DNA of 34,426 nt from DASQHY01 sp035602605 (GCA_035602605.1 DATNLZ010000038.1:1-34426), one strand, 5' to 3'; counted from the first letter of the stretch, positions 24,016 through 32,008 are shown. Notes: generated by a model not told the origin, from the sequence alone. Made by a program: numbers and translations.

Positions 24016-24321
24016 CTAGCGGTCGATCACCTTGGGAACGCGGAAGTACGGCGGCTTGGCGTCCGGGGCCTGAGCCAAGATTTCCGCGGCGGCCCAGCAG
24101 GGAACCGTCACATCCTCACGCAAAGTTACGTTTGAGGCAGCCGAATCTTCTGCCAGCACTTGCGCCATTGGCTCGACATTTGTGGTGTCGAGCTCGTTCA
24201 ACTTGCCGACATATTCGAGGATGGAATCGAGCTGCTGCTGGTACGTGGAAACCTCGGACTCGCTCAGATCGAGGTAAGCAAGGTCGGCAACCCGCAAGAC
24301 ATCTTCGCGAGTGATTTTCAT
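24016..24321 (-). CDS. gatC: Aspartyl/glutamyl-tRNA(Asn/Gln) amidotransferase subunit C
   Basis: GatC stabilises GatA within the GatCAB complex. At 101 residues it has the standard pattern: MKITREDVLRVADLAYLDLS at the start, the middle YQQQLDSILEYVGKLNELDT, and a Pro-rich tail ending FRVPKVIDR. A GAGGA ribosome-binding site lies 7 nt before the ATG. It precedes gatA on the same strand; an extended -10 element (TGC-TAGAAT) about 44 nt upstream probably starts a gatC-gatA transcript. Confidence 0.95.
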   Translation of the reverse strand: MKITREDVLRVADLAYLDLSESEVSTYQQQLDSILEYVGKLNELDTTNVEPMAQVLAEDSAASNVTLREDVTVPCWAAAEILAQAPDAKPPYFRVPKVIDR

Positions 24322-24364
24322 TTTCGATTCCTCAAGTTCTTTTTAACCCGAAAGAGAAAAATTG

Positions 24365-24373
24365 ATTCTAGCA
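24365..24373 (-). promoter_or_regulatory. Putative extended -10 promoter of gatCA
   Basis: On the - strand TGC-TAGAAT (extended -10 form) lies 44 nt before the gatC ATG. No good -35 is seen at 17 nt, which is typical of extended -10 promoters. Confidence 0.4.
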
Positions 24374-24529
24374 TAGCGCTCACGGAGAAGCGGAATTACG
24401 CAAGCGGGCGTTTAGACGATCGTGTTTTAGGGTGTTTGTCGATTGTTCTTGGCCGTTGGCGTTTCTTTTGCGTGTTGGTCGAGAGTCTCGCTGAGTGCTT
24501 TTTCCCTTGCCGCCTCGGGCGATCTTTTT

Positions 24530-25816
24530 TTAGATCTTGGCTTCTGCCGGGGATTTGCGAGGGTATTTTGTTTCGATGTAGTTGTCGACCAGAGATTGGA
24601 AAGCTACAGAGAGTTCGTCGTAGGTGCCTTCGAGGGTGACAAATTTGTGGCCATCGATGTAGACCGGACAGCGCGGTGCCTCGCCTGTGCCGGGAAGACT
24701 GATGCCTATGTTGGCGGCCTTCGATTCGCCGGGGCCGTTGACGATGCAGCCCATCACAGCCAGGGTCATTTCTTCCACGCCATCGTACCGCGTTTTCCAG
24801 ACGGGCATGCTGTCGCGGATGTAGCCCTGAATGCTTTCGGCAAGCTCCTGAAACGTGGTGCTGGTGGTGCGGCCGCAGCCTGGGCACGCAGTTACGCTTG
24901 GCGAAAATGAGCGCAGGCCGAGCGCCTGCAATAGCTCGCAGGCGGCATAGACTTCTTCCCGGCGATCTCCGCCGGGACGCGGCGTCAGCGAGACGCGAAT
25001 GGTGTCGCCAATTCCGTCGTACAAAAGAATGCCGATGGCCGCCGCAGACCACACGGTGCCCTTGATGCCCATGCCAGCTTCGGTAAGCCCAAGATGCAAA
25101 GGCTGCTCGGTTTTTTTCGCGAGGTCGCGATACACGGTGATGAGATCGCGCGGGCGCGAAACTTTGCAGGAGATGATGATGTGATCTTTGCGCAAACCGC
25201 ATTGCAGAGCCAGCTCGGTAGATTCGAGAGCGGAAAGTACCATGCAATCATTGATGATTTGTTCGGAGGAAAGGCCAAGGTCACGGTCGGTGTTCTCCTG
25301 CATTTTGCGCATGACGAGCTCTTGATTGAGCGAGCCGCCGTTGACGCCAATGCGCACCGGCTTGCCATGGTCGCGAGCCACGTGGCAGATGGTGGCGAAT
25401 TGTTCGTCGCGGCGCTGGCCGGCGCCGACGTTACCGGGATTGATGCGGTATTTGTCGAGGGCGGAAGCGCAATGGGAATACTTAGTGAGGAGGACGTGGC
25501 CATTGTAATGAAAGTCACCGATCAGCGGAGCGGTGCAGCCGGCGTCGAGCATGCGCTTTTTTATTTCCGGAACCGCCGCGGCAGCCTCGGGAACATTGAC
25601 GGTAACACGCACAAGTTCCGAACCGGCATTGGCAAGCTCGATGCATTGCTGCACAGTCGCGGCAATGTCAGCGGTGTCGGTATTGGTCATCGACTGAACG
25701 ACAACAGGCGCACCGCCGCCCACGCGTACCTGGCCGACCTTGACGCCCACAGTCTTATGGCGGGCTTGGCGAGCGCCCGAGGCGTAGTCTCCGTCAATTT
25801 GCAGAAGCATGCTCAT
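24530..25816 (-). CDS. ispG: 4-hydroxy-3-methylbut-2-enyl-diphosphate synthase (IspG/GcpE)
   Basis: The penultimate enzyme of the MEP isoprenoid pathway, a [4Fe-4S] reductase converting MEcPP to HMBPP. The 428-residue protein starts with a TIM-barrel domain (VGQVRVGGGAPVVVQSMTNT, and INPGNVG near residue 125). The C-terminal domain has the iron-sulfur ligands C311 and C314 (ACPGCGR) and C357 with E364 (MGCIVNGPGESK). No obvious ribosome-binding site precedes either ATG (25816 or 25810). It is 208 nt upstream of gatC, which has its own promoter-like element. The stop is followed by a run of seven A, which cannot cause a frameshift because the stop precedes it. Confidence 0.96.
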   Translation of the reverse strand: MSMLLQIDGDYASGARQARHKTVGVKVGQVRVGGGAPVVVQSMTNTDTADIAATVQQCIELANAGSELVRVTVNVPEAAAAVPEIKKRMLDAGCTAPLIGDFHYNGHVLLTKYSHCASALDKYRINPGNVGAGQRRDEQFATICHVARDHGKPVRIGVNGGSLNQELVMRKMQENTDRDLGLSSEQIINDCMVLSALESTELALQCGLRKDHIIISCKVSRPRDLITVYRDLAKKTEQPLHLGLTEAGMGIKGTVWSAAAIGILLYDGIGDTIRVSLTPRPGGDRREEVYAACELLQALGLRSFSPSVTACPGCGRTTSTTFQELAESIQGYIRDSMPVWKTRYDGVEEMTLAVMGCIVNGPGESKAANIGISLPGTGEAPRCPVYIDGHKFVTLEGTYDELSVAFQSLVDNYIETKYPRKSPAEAKI

Positions 25817-25899
25817 TCAATTCTAGCCGAGAGTGGCCTGCCAGGAAAGCGCGAGGAAGACCGAGGTGATTTCCGCAGCGGGCCGCCAACTTCACAGGT

Positions 25900-25919
25900 G
25901 GGGGATAACCCCCTTTTTT
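25900..25919 (+). terminator. Isolated intrinsic terminator facing ispG
   Basis: GGGGG (25900-25904), loop ATAA, CCCCC (25909-25913) then TTTTTT (25914-25919), a textbook terminator on the + strand. No + gene lies upstream: the preceding 1.3 kb is antisense to ispG. It would stop antisense transcription through ispG or an unseen small RNA. Confidence 0.6.
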
Positions 25920-26162
25920 GTAAGAGTTCGATTCTACGCTCCCCCTCCTTTGTTTTGCAAGCGCTTGTTAATAAGGGAGTTATAGACGCATTTTTCGTAA
26001 GGATCGATCCCCAAGGGATTATCGTCGCGAGCATGGAGGCCAGGGCTGAGAAGCGCGGTGCTCAGGATTGATCACATAGGCGAGTCGGTCTCACAATTGG
26101 TTTTAGCTGTTCGGGTATAGCGACTCCCGACAGCACCCGCTGAGAGGGCTTTCTCCGCTGCG

Positions 26163-26272
26163 CGGCACGACATGCGCTGCGGGCATGAAGGTCATGTGCC
26201 GCTTGGCTCGAAATGACAGCGGTGCGGATGGGCTCGTTTCTGTTGCGGCTAAAGCTGCGGCCCCCAGTCCGG
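26163..26272. repeat. Dispersed hairpin repeat, copy A
   Basis: Begins CGGCACGACATGCGCTGCG and has CATGTGCCG, then GAAATGAC (26210-26217) and GCGGCTAAAGC (26245-26255). The first part folds as CGGCAC...GTGCCG. The same blocks in the same order and spacing occur in copy B, 0.8 kb away. Copies bracket the reductase gene. Confidence 0.7.
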
Positions 26273-26404
26273 TCGCAACGCGATACAAATAACAAACAGG
26301 GGGATAATGCCGGCGGTTTGTGTTGCGCACTGGCACGGCAGATACGGGATAATCGCTACGTTCTTCGAACCCTAGTGCAATTTTGGGGGATGCGGGAGGT
26401 GGCG

Positions 26405-26917
26405 GTGCGGCGAATTCGCTATGCAGTGGCGATGAGCTTGGACGGGTATATTGCCGGACCGAACGGCGAAGCGGATTGGATCATTATGGATCCGGAAATT
26501 GATTTTGGAGCAATTGTTAAGGAGTTTGACACGGTGCTTGTGGGGCGGCGAACGTTTGAGGCGCTGGCGCGAGCAGGGAATGCGGCGATGCCTGGGATGA
26601 AGGTGATTGTTTTTTCGCGGACGCTACGGCAGGCCCACTATCCGCAAGTGACGATTGTGTCTGCGAATGAAGAGCAGGTTTTAGCTTCGCTTCGAGCGAG
26701 ACAGGGTAACGACATTTGGTTGTTTGGCGGCGGGTCGCTGTTTCGAAGCCTGCTAGAGGCTGGGCTCGTCGACACTGTTGAGGTTGCTGTTATCCCGATA
26801 CTTCTTGGGGGAGGGATTGCTTTGTTGCCGGCGCCGGCGGGACAGAAGAAGCTGACATTAATAAGCCACAAAGTGTACAAGACGGGGATTGTTTCGCTGG
26901 TGTACGCGGTGAAATAG
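26405..26917 (+). CDS. RibD C-terminal/dihydrofolate reductase-family protein
   Basis: A 170-residue member of the RibD_C/DHFR-like fold (YwjB/YyaP type), presumably an NADPH-dependent reductase; the substrate is unknown. Visible are AVAMSLDGYIAGPNGEADW at the start, FDTVLVGRRTFEAL, and the C-terminal LFGGGSLFRSLLEAGLVD with PILLGGGIALL. GTG at 26405 is preferred because GGGAGG stands 5 nt before it; ATG at 26390, five codons earlier, is the alternative. It is a lone gene flanked on both sides by copies of a dispersed repeat, which may indicate acquisition or rearrangement. Confidence 0.85.
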   Translation: MRRIRYAVAMSLDGYIAGPNGEADWIIMDPEIDFGAIVKEFDTVLVGRRTFEALARAGNAAMPGMKVIVFSRTLRQAHYPQVTIVSANEEQVLASLRARQGNDIWLFGGGSLFRSLLEAGLVDTVEVAVIPILLGGGIALLPAPAGQKKLTLISHKVYKTGIVSLVYAVK

Positions 26918-26950
26918 ATCGCTGCCGGATTTTTCAAAGCCCAAACCTTC

Positions 26951-27065
26951 CGGCACGACATGCGCTGCGCGCGTCAAAGGCAAAGGTGTCGTGTGCCGCT
27001 CCGGTTGAAATGACGTAGTGTGTAGGGGCTCTAGTATGTCGCGGCTAAAGCCTCCCCAAAGGCCG
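26951..27065. repeat. Dispersed hairpin repeat, copy B
   Basis: Starts with the same 19 bases as copy A (CGGCACGACATGCGCTGCG), followed by GTCGTGTGCCG, GAAATGAC (27007-27014) and GCGGCTAAAGC (27041-27051). The distance from GAAATGAC to GCGGCTAAAGC is within one base of that in copy A. The loop between the hairpin arms differs, so the two are diverged copies. Confidence 0.7.
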
Positions 27066-27089
27066 GGAATGTAGCCAGGTAATTCCTGG

Positions 27090-27707
27090 TTAGCATGAGG
27101 CGGGGGATGAGGCCCCAGCGACGGGAGCGGCACTGCCGTTCAGGCCTAAGGAGTCGGCGGCGGAGCGCATGGCTTCGATGCAGAAGGCGATGTGCTCTTC
27201 GAGGGGAATGCCTAGTTCTTCGGCGCCTTTGCGGACGTCCTCGCGACTTATGCCGCGCGCGAAGGCTTTGTCTTTCAGGCGACGCTTTACCGAGTCCACC
27301 TCCAAATCGAGAATACTCTTCGACGGGCGAACGTAGGCGCACGCGGTCAAGAAGCCGGCGAGTTCATCGCAGGCGAATAGGGTGTGCTCGAGCTGGGACT
27401 CCCGCGCTATGCCGGAGTAGTCGGCGTGGGACAGAATGGCTCGTATCATCACTTCTGGGTAGCCGCGCTCACGCAGAATCTTGGAGCCTTCGTAGGGGTG
27501 CTCCTGGGTTGGCTGGTGGGTCGAATTGGGCCAGCGCTCGTAGTCAAAGTCGTGTAGGAGTCCCGTTATGGCCCATAGTTCCTCATCGGCACCGAATTTG
27601 CGTGCGTAGGAGCGAAGACAGGCTTCAACGGCAAGCATGTGTTTGCGCAGGCTGTCGGATTGCGTGTACTCGCAGAGCAGTTTCCAGGCTTCATCGCGGA
27701 TTGGCAT
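27090..27707 (-). CDS. HD-domain phosphohydrolase-like protein
   Basis: A 205-residue HD-superfamily protein. The metal-binding residues are H23, H52-D53 (GLLHDFDYER), probably H94 and D114 (ACDELAGF). Such proteins are metal-dependent phosphohydrolases; this one is of the short HDIG-like type often found as a single domain. The ATG at 27707 is chosen because GGGGGA stands upstream at 5 nt and the family usually opens MPIRDEAW...; an in-frame extension upstream to 27887 has no support. It is transcribed away from the XRE regulator. Substrate unknown. Confidence 0.85.
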   Translation of the reverse strand: MPIRDEAWKLLCEYTQSDSLRKHMLAVEACLRSYARKFGADEELWAITGLLHDFDYERWPNSTHQPTQEHPYEGSKILRERGYPEVMIRAILSHADYSGIARESQLEHTLFACDELAGFLTACAYVRPSKSILDLEVDSVKRRLKDKAFARGISREDVRKGAEELGIPLEEHIAFCIEAMRSAADSLGLNGSAAPVAGASSPASC

Positions 27708-28159
27708 CAGTTCCCCCGATATTTTCAGCATTCTTGCGTAAAAAGCGACGCAAATCGGACAGAAATAAAAGAACATACGATTAACGATTCTGCGTTGCAG
27801 TGTGGCCGGAAACTTGCATTTTATATCAAAGCTGCGGATTTGAGACAGGGACCTCGAAGAATTCGAAATTGATTTTAGGACGTTCAAAGCCGCCGCAAGC
27901 AGCTAAAGCCAACAAACGCTTTGATTTCCGAGGGTTGAACACAATGAGTACCAACATGGTGTCTGGATCGGTCGGGCGGCATATCAAAGGGCGAGGCACG
28001 GGTGAGACGTCGCAAAGTGCGAACAGTCTCAAAATGAAAATAGTGCTTGACACAAATGGGGGCACCTCTGCACAATCACCGCGCGCCAGTTTCTGCCTTC
28101 CCCTGAAACCCGACGTTTCTCCAACACCCGCTCGCCGGAAAAGTCAGCGAGGAGCACAG
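27708..28159. other. Divergent intergenic region upstream of the zinc-ribbon/XRE gene
   Basis: This 452-nt stretch is in frame with the XRE gene for much of its length (from ATG 27944), but the sequence there is not typical of the family and a promoter-like element lies inside it (28047-28076), so it is treated as non-coding. A TTGCGT...ACGCAA inverted repeat lies about 30 nt before the HD gene start. Confidence 0.45.
28047..28076 (+). promoter_or_regulatory. Putative promoter of the zinc-ribbon/XRE gene
   Basis: A perfect TTGACA (28047-28052) is followed after 18 nt by CACAAT (28071-28076), 84 nt before the GTG start at 28160. Confidence 0.4.
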
Positions 28160-28825
28160 GTGTCGGATACGAATGGCAACACAGGTACGATAGATCTAGA
28201 TCGTGAAGTAATCCGCTGCAAGATGTGCGGACTGGTACAGTATCGCACGCGGACCGGCAACTGCCGGCGCTGCCTGCGCCTCATGCCGCCGAAGGTGGAA
28301 TTTTTGATTCCGCCACCGGCACCGCCAGAGGTGGAGGTGGAGGAGGCGGGCTCCGAAAAGTGGCCCAACCGCGAGACGGTAGAAAACATCGGACAGCGGA
28401 TCCGGCAGTTGCGGGAATCGCGGGCCATGACGCAGAGCCAGTTACAGGCTCGCTCGCGCGTTTCGCGCTCCTATCTGTCGCGCATCGAAAGCGGACAGAT
28501 GACGCCCAGCCTCGGAACACTGGAAAAGATTTCAGAGGCGCTGGGTGTAGGTCTGAACCGCTTCTTCATTCCTGAATCGAATGGAGAGGCGCTGCTCGAA
28601 GACCCCTTCATCCAGGGATTGCGGCCGTTTTTGCGGCAACTGGATTGGGAACAATGGCAATCCATTTTGAAGCGCTTGCAGGCGATCAGCGATAACGTGA
28701 CTGCGATGCCGCTGAACATGCGTCCCATCGGGAATCCGGCGAGGCTGCCGCAGCAATCGCAATACGTGCGGCGAGTTGGTCAACCGAGTCAACAGGGACA
28801 CTCGATGATGAGCAGTCACCGATAG
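28160..28825 (+). CDS. Zinc-ribbon plus XRE-type helix-turn-helix regulator
   Basis: A 221-residue putative transcription factor. Residues 20-38 hold a CxxC-x11-CxxC ribbon (C20, C23, C35, C38) that may bind zinc. A Pro/Glu-rich linker follows, then an XRE/Cro-type HTH (about residues 79-133: RIRQLRESRAMTQSQLQARS through SYLSRIESGQMTPSLGTLEKI). The last 85 residues have no recognised domain. The start GTG 28160 has AGGAG 5 nt upstream. The combination suggests a redox- or metal-sensing regulator, which is inference. No target is evident; its neighbours are unrelated. Confidence 0.8.
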   Translation: MSDTNGNTGTIDLDREVIRCKMCGLVQYRTRTGNCRRCLRLMPPKVEFLIPPPAPPEVEVEEAGSEKWPNRETVENIGQRIRQLRESRAMTQSQLQARSRVSRSYLSRIESGQMTPSLGTLEKISEALGVGLNRFFIPESNGEALLEDPFIQGLRPFLRQLDWEQWQSILKRLQAISDNVTAMPLNMRPIGNPARLPQQSQYVRRVGQPSQQGHSMMSSHR

Positions 28826-28852
28826 TCTCGCGCCGTAAAACAAAAGTTTTGA

Positions 28853-28898
28853 CGCGGCGTTCATCGGGCCTCTGGCGCGATGACGCCGCGCCTTCTTT
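28853..28898. terminator. Bidirectional terminator-like hairpin
   Basis: CGCGGCGTTCATCG (28853-28866) pairs with CGATGACGCCGCG (28878-28890) with one bulge, followed by CCTTCTTT on the + strand and by T-rich sequence on the - strand. It lies between two convergent genes, the XRE gene (+) and the exported-protein gene (-). Confidence 0.65.
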
Positions 28899-28925
28899 GG
28901 TGCGCAAATATTGGGGAAACGGAAG

Positions 28926-29687
28926 CTATTCGCGGATGACCGCGACTTTCGAAACTGGAACGGTCAGGCGCATCAAGCGATGGCTCGAGTCGAGATAGAG
29001 GGTGACCTCCAGGTCAGGAGTGGTGAGCTTTAGCGTTTCGTAGGAAGCGCCGTCCACGGTTTCTTTTCCCTTGGCATCCACCTCGATGGTGCCGGGTGTA
29101 ATATCCTGCGGGATTAGGACGGGAAATGCCTGCTTGCCCTTTTTGTTCCAGTCGTAGAGGCGAGCGAGAATCGCGTAATGGTGGTACAAGTTGTTGTCGA
29201 GCACGGCGATGAGCGGCGAACTGAACGTGTGCTCCTCGTCAAAGGGTTTGGTGCCGCCCAGGTCAAGCTGAACTGTGGCCACGCCCCCCTGAAACGTGAC
29301 GCTGCCAGACGCTTTCTTCTCGCCCTGCGCGGACCATTCATACTTCTGCGGCGTGCCATCGCTTTGCAGCCGGAAGGTGGAGACAACGCGAGTAGGCTTG
29401 GCGCCCGGTGCTTGAATGTCGGTTGCGCCGCGGGCCACCCAAATGCCGGCCAAAGGCGAAATTTCAAATTCCTCTGAACCTACCAACTGGCCCTCGAGCA
29501 GAATCTTTAGCTTGCCTTTATCAGCTGCCATGGAACTTACCAGAGCAGACTGGTTTTTCTTATTTTTTTGCGGGGCACCATGCGAAGCGCCTTCAAAAAA
29601 AATAAGCACGAGAAGCAAGGCGACGCCGGGCGATACGAGAAATGATGCGGAGCGATGTTTTGATGAAACTGTATTGGGCAAATTCAC
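28926..29687 (-). CDS. Uncharacterised exported protein after shikimate kinase
   Basis: A 253-residue protein with a signal peptide (hydrophobic core about residues 19-33, FLVSPGVALLLVLIFFEG). The mature part is beta-rich, with LKILLEGQLVGSEEFEISP, TFQGGVATVQLDLGG and YLDSSHRLMRLTVPV. This outline recalls secreted lipid/polysaccharide-associated DUF3108-type proteins, but I cannot assign a family. The ATG overlaps the stop of aroK (ATGA, 29684-29687), so the two are translationally coupled. It ends at a hairpin terminator. Function unknown. Confidence 0.75.
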   Translation of the reverse strand: MNLPNTVSSKHRSASFLVSPGVALLLVLIFFEGASHGAPQKNKKNQSALVSSMAADKGKLKILLEGQLVGSEEFEISPLAGIWVARGATDIQAPGAKPTRVVSTFRLQSDGTPQKYEWSAQGEKKASGSVTFQGGVATVQLDLGGTKPFDEEHTFSSPLIAVLDNNLYHHYAILARLYDWNKKGKQAFPVLIPQDITPGTIEVDAKGKETVDGASYETLKLTTPDLEVTLYLDSSHRLMRLTVPVSKVAVIRE

Positions 29688-30277
29688 GGTTGTATAATCT
29701 CCTCCGTAGATTTCGTGACGCCTGCGGCCGGCTGTAGAATCCCGAGCGATAAAATTTGTTCGAGGACGTGGCGAGGAGCGCCACCGGCGTCGACGCGATA
29801 CGTCGCCTGGCGATAGAAGGGAAGGCGCTGCTCATAAAGCTGGCGGAAACTGTGCTCGTCGGAGAACAGCGGCCTGCCAGTCATTGTGACGCAGCGAGCC
29901 AGAAGCAAATCCATCGGGCAATCCAACCACACCAGAGCGGCGCCCGCGTCGCGAAGAAGAGTAATGTTGGTGCTTTGAGCAAAAGTGCCGCCTCCCAAAG
30001 CCAGGATTACGGGAGTCGCATCTTCAGCGGCCTGGCCAAGGGTATTCGCGAGCTGCTGATGCTCGATTTCGCGGAAGGTGGGTTCGCCAAGCCGCTCAAA
30101 GATTTCCGTTATACGAAGACCAGCGGCCTCTTCGATGCGCGCGTCAAGGTCAACGAAGCGCCAGGCCAGCTGGCGAGCCAGCAGCGCGCCGACGGTGGTT
30201 TTTCCCGAACCCATAAAACCAATCAGGCAAATCAAGCGGCGGTTAGCTGGGGCGCCGGAAAACGGCGTGGAAGTCAT
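29684..30277 (-). CDS. aroK: Shikimate kinase
   Basis: Phosphorylates shikimate to shikimate 3-phosphate in aromatic amino acid synthesis. The Walker A motif GFMGSGKTT opens the protein; the shikimate-binding DLD (FVDLDARIEEAAG) and GGGTFAQ follow, as does the LID region with GRPLFSDE. At 197 residues it is slightly longer than usual. The start is uncertain: ATG 30277 is used here; a GTG at 30289 is the alternative; neither has a clear ribosome-binding site. It sits 12-25 nt behind the DUF4097 gene, inside what looks like a sigma/anti-sigma operon, an unusual place for aroK. No aroB is adjacent. Confidence 0.93.
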   Translation of the reverse strand: MTSTPFSGAPANRRLICLIGFMGSGKTTVGALLARQLAWRFVDLDARIEEAAGLRITEIFERLGEPTFREIEHQQLANTLGQAAEDATPVILALGGGTFAQSTNITLLRDAGAALVWLDCPMDLLLARCVTMTGRPLFSDEHSFRQLYEQRLPFYRQATYRVDAGGAPRHVLEQILSLGILQPAAGVTKSTEEIIQP

Positions 30278-30301
30278 AAGCGGGAACACAAAGAGAGAAA
30301 G

Positions 30302-31195
30302 TTAGTCACGCTTTCGGATACGAATTATACCACTAAAGGAAGAGAGGTCGACTTTGGCGAGACCGGAGTTGACCGATCCAAAGAATCCCGTTACCAAACG
30401 CGAGGTGCTGTTTTTGAGGCCGTGTACATCCGGTTTTAGCAACGGCTTGATTTGATTGTCAACGGAGCCGGAAACTGTTTGCGCTTTCAAGTCGAAGGAA
30501 TCAGTTTCAGAGAAGCGGACTTCAATCGCGCCGCTCCCGTTCTTCAAAGTGTAGGTGCCATGAGGCACGAGAACCCCGTCAAAGAAAATATTGCCGGAGG
30601 TTGTGGCGATACGAACAGAAGTCAGCTCGGGCTGCAAAATTTTAATGTTGCCGCTGACAGAATTTACAGTCAGGCGGCCGGAACACTGTTCACACACAAC
30701 TGAGCCACCCACCGTGTGAACGTCCAAATGGCCGGCGGTGCGGGTCAGATTAATATCACCGCCAACGGTATCGAACGTCAGATCGCCAAAAACACGCTCG
30801 ACCTGAATCACACTGGAGTCCGTGCGGATTTCAAGCTCACTTTCTTCAGGAACGGTAAGCTCGTAGCTGGCGTCCAAATCCCCAGACTTGGCTCCCTTGA
30901 GAAGAATATGGGTGGTGACTTCGATTCGGTTTTGAGCTTGCTCGGCCTCGACTTCGACTTTGTCGGAGTTATGAGTACCAACGATAACAACTTCGGAATT
31001 CTTCCAGGATTTCACGGTGACGCGTCCTGTAGTCTTACTATTGATCGTAATGACCGGACGTCCATTGACAGTGTAGTGTTTTTCAATTCTGTGTGCAGCG
31101 GCGGGGACGGCAAAAGCCAACAACGTTACAAGCGCCGCGTCCACGGTCGCCCATCGAATGTTTCTGATCGTTCCACCACGTCTTGCGGTCTTCAT
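30302..31195 (-). CDS. DUF4097-type beta-helical protein, probably exported
   Basis: A 297-residue protein with a hydrophobic N-terminal segment (about 14-34, TVDAALVTLLAFAVPAAA) and repeated short beta strands of the DUF4097/adhesin-like kind: INSKTTGRVTVKSW, GDLTFDTVGGDINL, GHLDVHTVGGSVVC, GRLTVNSVSGNIKI and ATTSGNIFFDG. The strand repeats with G-x-V/L are visible by eye. A single CEQC pair sits in one repeat. It starts only 3 nt after the anti-sigma stop, with AGGGGA 8-9 nt before its ATG. Such proteins commonly sit with ECF sigma/anti-sigma genes; the role here is unknown. Confidence 0.85.
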   Translation of the reverse strand: MKTARRGGTIRNIRWATVDAALVTLLAFAVPAAAHRIEKHYTVNGRPVITINSKTTGRVTVKSWKNSEVVIVGTHNSDKVEVEAEQAQNRIEVTTHILLKGAKSGDLDASYELTVPEESELEIRTDSSVIQVERVFGDLTFDTVGGDINLTRTAGHLDVHTVGGSVVCEQCSGRLTVNSVSGNIKILQPELTSVRIATTSGNIFFDGVLVPHGTYTLKNGSGAIEVRFSETDSFDLKAQTVSGSVDNQIKPLLKPDVHGLKNSTSRLVTGFFGSVNSGLAKVDLSSFSGIIRIRKRD

Positions 31196-31198
31196 CGT

Positions 31199-31855
31199 TC
31201 AGTCCCCTGTCGAATTGCTGTCCTGGATGGCTGCCAACAACTCCGCTTTTTGCTGATAGGCGCCGGACAGATAGTCGCGGGCCAAGTCATTCTGCGGGGT
31301 TGTGCGCACGGTCCGTTCGCATGAGGCAATAAAATTATTCACGATCTTGAGATTTTCGCGGAGTGATGCGTTGGTTGCGGACGCCGGCTCAGGGGTGGAG
31401 GCCATGGCCCGACTCTCGATCGAATCCAATTGCTGCTTAGTTTGGGTCAGCTCCGGAGGAAGTGCACGAGTGGATGTGTTGCGATCTCCGAGCGAGGTGA
31501 CGGTGACGGTACGCAGCCGAACGATCACGATGGCCAGAAGAAGCCCCGAAATTGCCAGCATAGCCAGCGCCGGCCGGAGGACTCGCGACTTCCAAGGAAC
31601 CTTCGAACCACTGCGTGCTGGAGTGAACTCGGGGCGAATAATTTTTTCGGCTTCGAGATGCGAAAGCAATGAAACCCAGATGCGTTCGGGGGGCTCTACC
31701 TCGGCGGGTAGTTCGCGCGCAGCCACCGTGATGCGCTCAAGATCACTCACTAAGGCGCGGCATGCGCCACAACCTTCCAGATGCGCCTGCGCAGGAGCGG
31801 GCAGCGATTGCTCACCGTTCTCTTCGAGAACATGTTCTAATTCTTGGCACTGCAT
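31199..31855 (-). CDS. Zinc-finger (zf-HC2) anti-sigma factor
   Basis: A 218-residue single-pass membrane anti-sigma factor. The zinc motif HLEGCGAC gives H25-x3-C29-x2-C32 near the N-terminus, with a further cysteine in MQCQELE. One membrane span lies at about 95-114 (PALAMLAISGLLLAIVIV). The outer part has an extended polar segment. The start ATG 31855 is preferred because AAGG lies 8-9 nt before it; the ATG at 31864 sits too close to any ribosome-binding site. It follows the sigma gene by 186 nt containing a strong inverted repeat. Confidence 0.85.
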   Translation of the reverse strand: MQCQELEHVLEENGEQSLPAPAQAHLEGCGACRALVSDLERITVAARELPAEVEPPERIWVSLLSHLEAEKIIRPEFTPARSGSKVPWKSRVLRPALAMLAISGLLLAIVIVRLRTVTVTSLGDRNTSTRALPPELTQTKQQLDSIESRAMASTPEPASATNASLRENLKIVNNFIASCERTVRTTPQNDLARDYLSGAYQQKAELLAAIQDSNSTGD

Positions 31856-31983
31856 CGGTATCATCCTTTGTATGACATTCCGGTGCTAATTTACAGGATC
31901 TGCATGCAATAGATACCACTTTCTCTGCTTCTATGATGTTCCCAAAACATGTTTGAGTTGCCGAGGTGAAGCGCGAAAACAAG

Positions 31984-32008
31984 CATTCTCGAAACATTTT
32001 CGAGAATG
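31984..32008 (-). promoter_or_regulatory. Perfect inverted repeat between sigma and anti-sigma genes
   Basis: CATTCTCGAAA (31984-31994), CAT, TTTCGAGAATG (31998-32008), a perfect 11-bp dyad. In the gene direction it is a hairpin followed by CTTGTTTTCGC, so it could be an attenuator (weak T tract) or a DNA operator. It lies 33 nt after the sigma stop codon. Confidence 0.55.

Larger units (their letters stand above)
25817..26404. other. Divergent region between ispG and the reductase gene
   Basis: This 588-nt gap contains an isolated terminator (25900-25919), an inverted repeat GCTGTTCGGG/CCCGACAGC (26106-26134) and repeat copy A (26163-26272). A + frame with protein-like sequence ends at TGA 26069-26071 but has no credible start, so it is not called. 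The GC hairpins and repeat make this look like accessory, repeat-carrying DNA. Confidence 0.5.

Noticed and set aside
24510..24532. Run of seven A after the ispG stop, possible programmed frameshift
   Set aside because: The stop codon comes before the run, so slippage there cannot extend the protein.
25094..26071. Open frame on the + strand overlapping ispG
   Set aside because: Mostly antisense to ispG. Its tail beyond ispG looks slightly protein-like but no separate start is credible.
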